Shown here piece by piece: positions 7,243-10,361 of a stretch of DNA of 10,361 nucleotides. The notes under the pieces were generated by a model. That model worked only from the letters and a program-made list of their open reading frames with translations. It had not been told where the DNA came from and searched no databases. The translations under genes were made by a program, and so were the position numbers. The stretch is taken from NCBI GenBank assembly GCA_035761805.1, contig DASTQL010000101.1, forward strand, positions 1 through 10,361, written 5' to 3'. The first letter of the stretch is position 1; each line of letters begins with the position of its first letter. Source of the DNA: DASTQL01 sp035761805 (GTDB lineage: Bacteria; Actinomycetota; Actinomycetes; Jiangellales; Jiangellaceae).

Positions 7243-7352
7243 TCAACGGGTGCGGGGTGGCGATGAGCACACTGTTGACTATCTTCTGCTCTGTCCTGAC
7301 AACCGCGCGCGCTGACCCGCCGCGGACCGTTCGCGGAACCGGAGGTAGGACG
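7243..7352 (+). promoter_or_regulatory. Leader region of the DUF6069-like gene
   Basis: This 110-base leader holds GTCAAC (7242-7247) and GTTGAC (7274-7279) as an inverted repeat. The second arm forms a TTGACT that could be a -35 box, but no good -10 follows at the usual distance. GGAGG at 7341-7345 is a strong ribosome site seven bases before the ATG at 7353. Promoter placement is uncertain. Confidence 0.3.
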
Positions 7353-7835
7353 ATGTCCGTCCCGACACCGCCCAATCCGACGTCCCACGCAGCCACCCGG
7401 CAACCGGTCGTCGACGGAGGCCGCCTCTGGGCCGGCGGAGCCGCCACGGCGGTCGTGGCCGCGCTTGTGGCCGTCGTCGGCGTGTTGATCTCGCAGGGCA
7501 TCCTCGACATCGACATGGTCCGCCCGGTGCTGCTGTTCGACGCCACTGACAGCTTCGTCGGCGACTACGCACTCACGTCGGCCATCCTGGCGCTGGTGGC
7601 GACCGGCCTGGCCCACCTCCTGCTCCTCACGACGCCTCGTCCGACGGCGTTCTTCTCCTGGATCATGGGGCTCGCCACCGTCGTCGCAGCCGCCGCGCCC
7701 TTCGCCGCGGACGCGTCACAGGGCTCCCGCCTCGCCACGTCGGTGGTCAACGCTCTCGTCGGGCTTGCCATCCTGATCCTCCTTGCCGGCGTCATGTCGC
7801 GGACGGTGCGCTGGTCTCGACCAGCCGTCCGATGA
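7353..7835 (+). CDS. Four-helix membrane protein, DUF6069-like
   Basis: The 160-residue protein has a short Pro/Thr-rich cytoplasmic N terminus and four hydrophobic segments at about residues 26-50, 70-93, 98-118 and 127-148, ending in a basic tail (SRTVRWSRPAVR). Length, helix spacing and the pattern of a long first loop followed by ALLALxxxGLxHLLLLTTPRP and a FFSW motif resemble the actinobacterial DUF6069 family, whose function is unknown. The ATG at 7353 is preferred because GGAGG lies seven bases before it. An in-frame ATG at 7264 would add 30 residues but has no ribosome site. The gene appears intact and is flanked on both sides by broken genes. It is probably a single-gene transcript. 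Confidence 0.75.
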   Translation: MSVPTPPNPTSHAATRQPVVDGGRLWAGGAATAVVAALVAVVGVLISQGILDIDMVRPVLLFDATDSFVGDYALTSAILALVATGLAHLLLLTTPRPTAFFSWIMGLATVVAAAAPFAADASQGSRLATSVVNALVGLAILILLAGVMSRTVRWSRPAVR

Positions 7836-8053
7836 CCTGTCGGGTCGGGTGGGTGGGTCGCCGCCGCGGCGGCCTCCATCCAAGGTCACGTCCGGCGGCT
7901 GTCCCGTGGAGTCACGTGCCGAGGCCCTCGTCACGTCGCTGACCCGCCCGATCCGCGAGTTGCCGTCGTGGTGTCCGCCGAGGACTCGACTCGCTGCGGT
8001 TCGACGGACTCCCCCGACACTGGACACCCCCGATGATTCAGCGATCGGCTGGT
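7836..8053. other. Intergenic stretch without a recognised gene
   Basis: No convincing coding frame is seen. GCCGCCGCGGCGGC at 7860-7873 is a perfect palindrome that could help end the DUF6069-like transcript, though it has no loop. A nine-base direct repeat TTCAGCGAT occurs at 8037-8045 and 8053-8061, the second copy covering the stop of the LysE remnant. Nothing else stands out. Confidence 0.4.
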
Positions 8054-8212
8054 TCAGCGATTGGCGAGAGCGCGCTCGACGAGGAGGAGCAGCCCGACGA
8101 GAACCATGGCAGCACCGGACATCCGGGAGACGCGCCGTGCGGCGGCGGGCCTGGCGCCGAGGATCGCGCGGGCACTGTGGCAGACGACGGTGTAGAACGC
8201 GCCGCAGGTGAC
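8054..8212 (-). pseudogene. C-terminal fragment of a LysE/RhtB-type exporter
   Basis: On the minus strand the frame ending at the TGA 8054-8056 gives about 52 residues: a hydrophobic start (VTCGAFYTVV), a basic amphipathic stretch HSARAILGARPAAARRVSR, then a hydrophobic helix MSGAAMVLVGLLLLVERALANR. This is how LysE/RhtB translocators end: the fifth helix, a basic loop with a SARR-like motif, the MSG/VSG turn, and the last helix. Intact members have about 200-210 residues with six helices, so roughly three quarters of the gene is missing. The homology stops abruptly near 8212-8221, where plus-strand Lrp-type sequence begins. Function is lost. The original substrate (an amino acid or similar) cannot be told. 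Confidence 0.65.
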
Positions 8213-8509
8213 GACGACGACCCGGACGCCGTCGGCCTCACCTTCGAAGCACTGGTCTTCGTCACGATGGGGCAAGAGGACCGCGACACCCTCCTCGGGT
8301 TCGAGGAGGCCGTCGCGGCCATCCCCAACGTGCTCCAGGCGCAGCGCCTCTTCGGCGATCCCGACTACCTCATCAGGGTCCGGACCACCGACCTGGCCGC
8401 CTATGCCGAGCTCGAGGACAACACCCTGTCGGCCATCCCTGGAGTGCAACGCCTCAACTCCACACTCGTCATGAAGCTGGTCGTCTCCGACCGGGCCATC
8501 CCCACCTAG
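8213..8509 (+). pseudogene. C-terminal effector domain of an Lrp/AsnC regulator, DNA-binding half missing
   Basis: The frame ending at the TAG 8507-8509 gives about 98 residues that match the RAM/AsnC effector domain: DPDAVGLTFEALVFVTM, then a helix FEEAVAAIPNVLQAQRLFG, DPDYLIRVRTTDLAAYAEL, and IPGVQRLNSTLVMKLVV with the final strand. Intact regulators have about 150 residues, with a winged helix-turn-helix in the first 60. None of that is present; upstream sequence is the antisense of a LysE remnant. The frame happens to stay open back to an ATG at 8033 and a GTG at 8177, which could give an acidic leader plus effector domain, but neither start has a ribosome site. Stand-alone effector-domain proteins exist in this family, so residual function as a ligand-binding partner is not excluded. 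I call it a pseudogene. Confidence 0.75.
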
Positions 8510-8597
8510 CCAGCTCCCCGATGTCAGGCCAGGAGCAGACCCGCATCACAGCCCGACGCGGTGAACGGGCACCTGACCGCCCACACGGTGGACGGCC

Positions 8598-8622
8598 GGG
8601 GCCGGGCGTTGCGCCCGGCCCC
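8598..8622 (-). terminator. Strong hairpin after the ThuA-domain gene
   Basis: Eleven bases at 8598-8608 pair perfectly with 8612-8622 around a three-base loop. Nearly every pair is G-C. It begins 10 bases beyond the ThuA gene's stop, in the right place to end that minus-strand message, and could also stop plus-strand transcripts from the Lrp remnant. No T-run follows on either strand. The gap 8510-8597 shows nothing else. Confidence 0.6.
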
Positions 8623-8632
8623 CGCCTTCGAG

Positions 8633-9769
8633 TCACCCGTCGTTGTCGAGGAGGGCCTGCTGCCACTCGGACAGGTCGCCGATCTTCGCCACGAGCGCCC
8701 GGCGGTCGTCGACGTCGCTCACCAGGGCTTTCGCCAGCGTCGCGGCGACGTGGAGCTCACGCAGCGCCCGTCTGTGGTCGCCCGCGTCGGCGGCCGCCTC
8801 CGCCCGGTCCAACTGGCGCGAGACGTTCCGGACGGCCGCCGCGTCGCGGCCGGTGTCGAGGTCCAGGCCGGCGATGATCTCGTCCACCTCTCCGAAGGTG
8901 ACGCAGTTGCCGCCGCCGTCCACGACCCCGGCGGTCCACTCGATCCCACCGAGCACGTGCTCCATGAAGGTGGGGTCGGCGTACGAGGCCTCGGTGTGAC
9001 CGGCGCCCTCGTACCAGGAGCGGCCGCCCTCGAAGTTGTGGCACCAGGCCAGCGGGTGATCGTCGCCCATCGCCCCACTGCCGGGGTCGTAGGTCGACTC
9101 GTCCAGGGTGATGAGCACGTGGACGTCGTCACGCGGGTTCTCCGTGAAGTTGTACCACTCGTCGAAGCGCGTCCAGACGGCCGGCAGGTGGTCGGTGGAC
9201 GGGTGCGCCGGGCTCTCGACCACCATGTTCGCGGTCTGCTGCGCTGGGTGGTTGAGGAACCGTGCGCCCCCACCCGTGAGCTGGCTGTACCAGGGCACGG
9301 TGTGCATGGTGTCGGTGGCGGCGTGAATGCCGACGAAGCCGCCTCCAGCGCGGATGTAGCCCTGGAACGCGGCCAGCTCGGTGTCGTCGAGCAGCCGCTG
9401 CCGGGTCGGGTCCAGGTCGTTGGTGTTGTCCACCGGGGAGACGAAGACGATCGTCTTGTACTTCCCCAGGTCCCCCGCGGTGGTGAACGGCGTGGAGGGC
9501 AGCGTCAGGTCGGGCTGACCGGGAGACCCCGGACCCCACCAGCCACCGGAGTCGTTCGGCGGATCCCAGACGTCCACGGTGAAGCCGTGCTCCTCGCCGA
9601 GCGAGATAATCGCACGCGTGGCTTCGTCGATGCTGGAGTGTCGGAAGCCCAGCGTCTTGCCGACGACGAGCACCTCGTAGGCTTCGTCGGTCTGGGCGGC
9701 CGCGGGGGCCATGCCGAACGCCGCCGCCGCGGCGACGGCACAGACGAACACTCGGTGTGTACGAATCAT
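8633..9769 (-). CDS. Secreted ThuA-domain protein
   Basis: The 378-residue protein starts with a signal peptide (MIRTHR, hydrophobic core, cut after APAAA near residue 25) and so is exported. Residues about 31-282 form a ThuA-like (class I glutamine-amidotransferase-like) domain: VVGKTLGFRHSS near the start, GGGFVGIHAATDT at about 142-154, HPAQQ, VWTRFDEWYNF, NPRDDVHVLITLDES, MGDDHPLAW at 234-242, and GHTEASY to LGGIEWTAG. ThuA domains occur in sugar-related proteins; the exact reaction is not established. The last ~90 residues are a predicted helical region (AVRNVSRQLDRAEAAADAGD and on), which may mediate contacts. The ATG at 9769 has GGGAGGG a few bases before it; the frame-upstream ATG at 9796 lacks such a site and would bury the signal peptide. 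Only two cysteines are left after cleavage, C243 and C289. It appears to be a single-gene unit. Confidence 0.88.
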   Translation of the reverse strand: MIRTHRVFVCAVAAAAAFGMAPAAAQTDEAYEVLVVGKTLGFRHSSIDEATRAIISLGEEHGFTVDVWDPPNDSGGWWGPGSPGQPDLTLPSTPFTTAGDLGKYKTIVFVSPVDNTNDLDPTRQRLLDDTELAAFQGYIRAGGGFVGIHAATDTMHTVPWYSQLTGGGARFLNHPAQQTANMVVESPAHPSTDHLPAVWTRFDEWYNFTENPRDDVHVLITLDESTYDPGSGAMGDDHPLAWCHNFEGGRSWYEGAGHTEASYADPTFMEHVLGGIEWTAGVVDGGGNCVTFGEVDEIIAGLDLDTGRDAAAVRNVSRQLDRAEAAADAGDHRRALRELHVAATLAKALVSDVDDRRALVAKIGDLSEWQQALLDNDG

Positions 9770-10337
9770 GAGCACCCTCCCGGTGCGGCCCGGCACCTCT
9801 GTGCCAGATCAGCTCGTTCACGACCGAGCGCGGAGCTCGTGCAGCCGGTCGCCCAATTTGTTGGGGGTCACGACTAACAGGGTGGACGAGCGCCGCCAAT
9901 CGTACGACACAGATGACCTCGGACGTAAGTACTCGGCAGGCTCGAAACACCGACTAGGTGCAGATAGGCTCGAATTTGGGCAGAAGCTGACCACGATTCG
10001 GCATGATAGGAGACGTTTTATATGCAAGAGTTCTTGGAAGCCTTGCCGACCCGGGGACTTCACGGGCAGCGGCCGCCTCGCAGACATTCGCCGCGTCATG
10101 GTCGCTATCTGCCGCGACACCGGTTTGCCAGGCACGGCGGGCTGACCGTACGAGACGGATGGCACCGTTCCCCAGGACCTACGGCTCCTGGCTGAAAACG
10201 GCTGCACTGCCACCCTTCGTCATGGTCAAGCGGGCAGCCACCGCGCGGCAGCCGTGGCCGGGGGGTCCGACCAGGGCGGTTGGGTGGCTCCGGGCGTGGG
10301 GCGCGCTACGTTCCAAGGATGGGGACGAGGGTCGTAC
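9770..10337. other. 568-base gap with lowered GC and no convincing gene
   Basis: This gap holds the ThuA promoter (minus) and leads into the next plus gene. GC falls to about 57 percent in 9901-9960 and about 48 percent in 9961-10020, clearly below the surroundings. CCCAA-TTTG-TTGGG at 9852-9865 is a small inverted repeat near the ThuA leader. A six-base stem lies at 10172-10177 with 10186-10191. An ATG at 10022 with AGGAG nine bases upstream opens a 57-codon frame to 10195, but the product is Arg/His/Pro-rich and not protein-like. TACGTT at 10307-10312 could be a -10 for the following gene. I find no tRNA, attachment site or mobile element. Confidence 0.5.
9938..9974. repeat. Nine-base direct repeat, 28 bases apart
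   Basis: AGGCTCGAA occurs at 9938-9946 and 9966-9974. Between the copies CACC (9948-9951) and GGTG (9957-9960) can pair around GACTA. The unit lies in the low-GC part of the gap upstream of the ThuA gene and could be an operator pair or chance. Confidence 0.25.
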
Positions 10338-10361
10338 GTGGCGCTGTTGCGCGGGATCGAC
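10338..10361 (+). CDS. Start of a probable DUF1697 protein, partial
   Basis: From the GTG at 10338 the frame reads VALLRGID to the window edge. DUF1697 proteins characteristically begin with YVALLRGINVGG or MALLRGIN close to the N terminus, and here a Tyr codon also precedes the GTG. GAGGG lies six bases upstream, which makes this GTG a credible start. Only eight codons are visible, so the call is a pattern match to the family's opening. Function of the family is not established. Confidence 0.5.

Noticed and set aside
7264..7352. Upstream in-frame ATG for the DUF6069-like protein
   Set aside because: It has no ribosome site and adds a short hydrophobic stretch foreign to the family; GGAGG before 7353 is far better.
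8561..9877. 438-codon plus-strand frame opposite the ThuA gene
   Set aside because: It has no family features, and the minus strand encodes a complete signal peptide and ThuA domain with a ribosome site.
10022..10195. 57-codon frame after AGGAG
   Set aside because: The product is dominated by Arg, His, Pro and Gly and looks like a chance reading; kept only as a finding.
9818..10213. 131-codon minus-strand frame in the gap behind ThuA
   Set aside because: Composition is mixed and no domain is recognised. The end (TPNKLGDRLHEL) looks somewhat protein-like, but there is no ribosome site and no family match from memory.
1..10361. CRISPR array, tRNA/rRNA gene, insertion sequence or defence operon
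   Set aside because: No spaced repeats, cloverleaf, transposase or known defence-domain combination was seen on either strand.

Overview
The window is very GC-rich and its frames read in the usual high-GC third-position style. Protein families and start signals (GTG starts, GGAGG ribosome sites, a LAL-type LuxR regulator, a 13E12/DUF222-HNH-like tail, a DUF664/DinB remnant of the mycothiol-transferase type) point to an actinomycete chromosome, perhaps Nocardioidaceae. The genus is inference only. There is no rRNA, tRNA, CRISPR array, transposase or phage gene.

Left part (1-2818). The tail of a probable DUF222/HNH protein ends on a hairpin. A two-gene operon follows: a GNAT acetyltransferase overlapped by ATGA with an unrecognised polytopic membrane protein. 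This operon converges with zero gap on an intact alpha/beta hydrolase; the two stop codons together form one palindromic TGATCA.

Middle part (2819-6612). The leader of the hydrolase is followed by a wrecked DUF664/DinB gene. Next comes a 966-residue LAL-type regulator (ATPase plus C-terminal LuxR helix-turn-helix) on the minus strand. It is divergent from a 92-residue secreted protein with two cysteines. The gap between them carries three CTGAG words spaced 22 and 23 bases apart.

Decay zone (6613-8509). A second alpha/beta hydrolase is broken by two single-base insertions and two in-gene deletions that remove both the nucleophile elbow and the catalytic-histidine region. An intact four-helix DUF6069-like membrane protein stands next to it. 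Then comes a deletion scar: the C-terminal end of a LysE-type exporter (minus) is fused head to head with the C-terminal effector domain of an Lrp/AsnC regulator (plus). This is what remains if a divergent exporter/regulator pair loses its centre in one event.

Right part (8510-10361). A secreted ThuA-domain protein on the minus strand is followed by a strong hairpin. Behind its start lies about 570 bases without a convincing gene, which fall to about 48-57 percent GC. The window closes on the first eight codons of a probable DUF1697 protein.

I do not see a defence or biosynthetic system. The most distinctive signals are the LysE/Lrp deletion scar with its possible stand-alone effector-domain ORF, the hydrolase stripped of two catalytic elements, and the regulator/secreted-peptide divergent pair.
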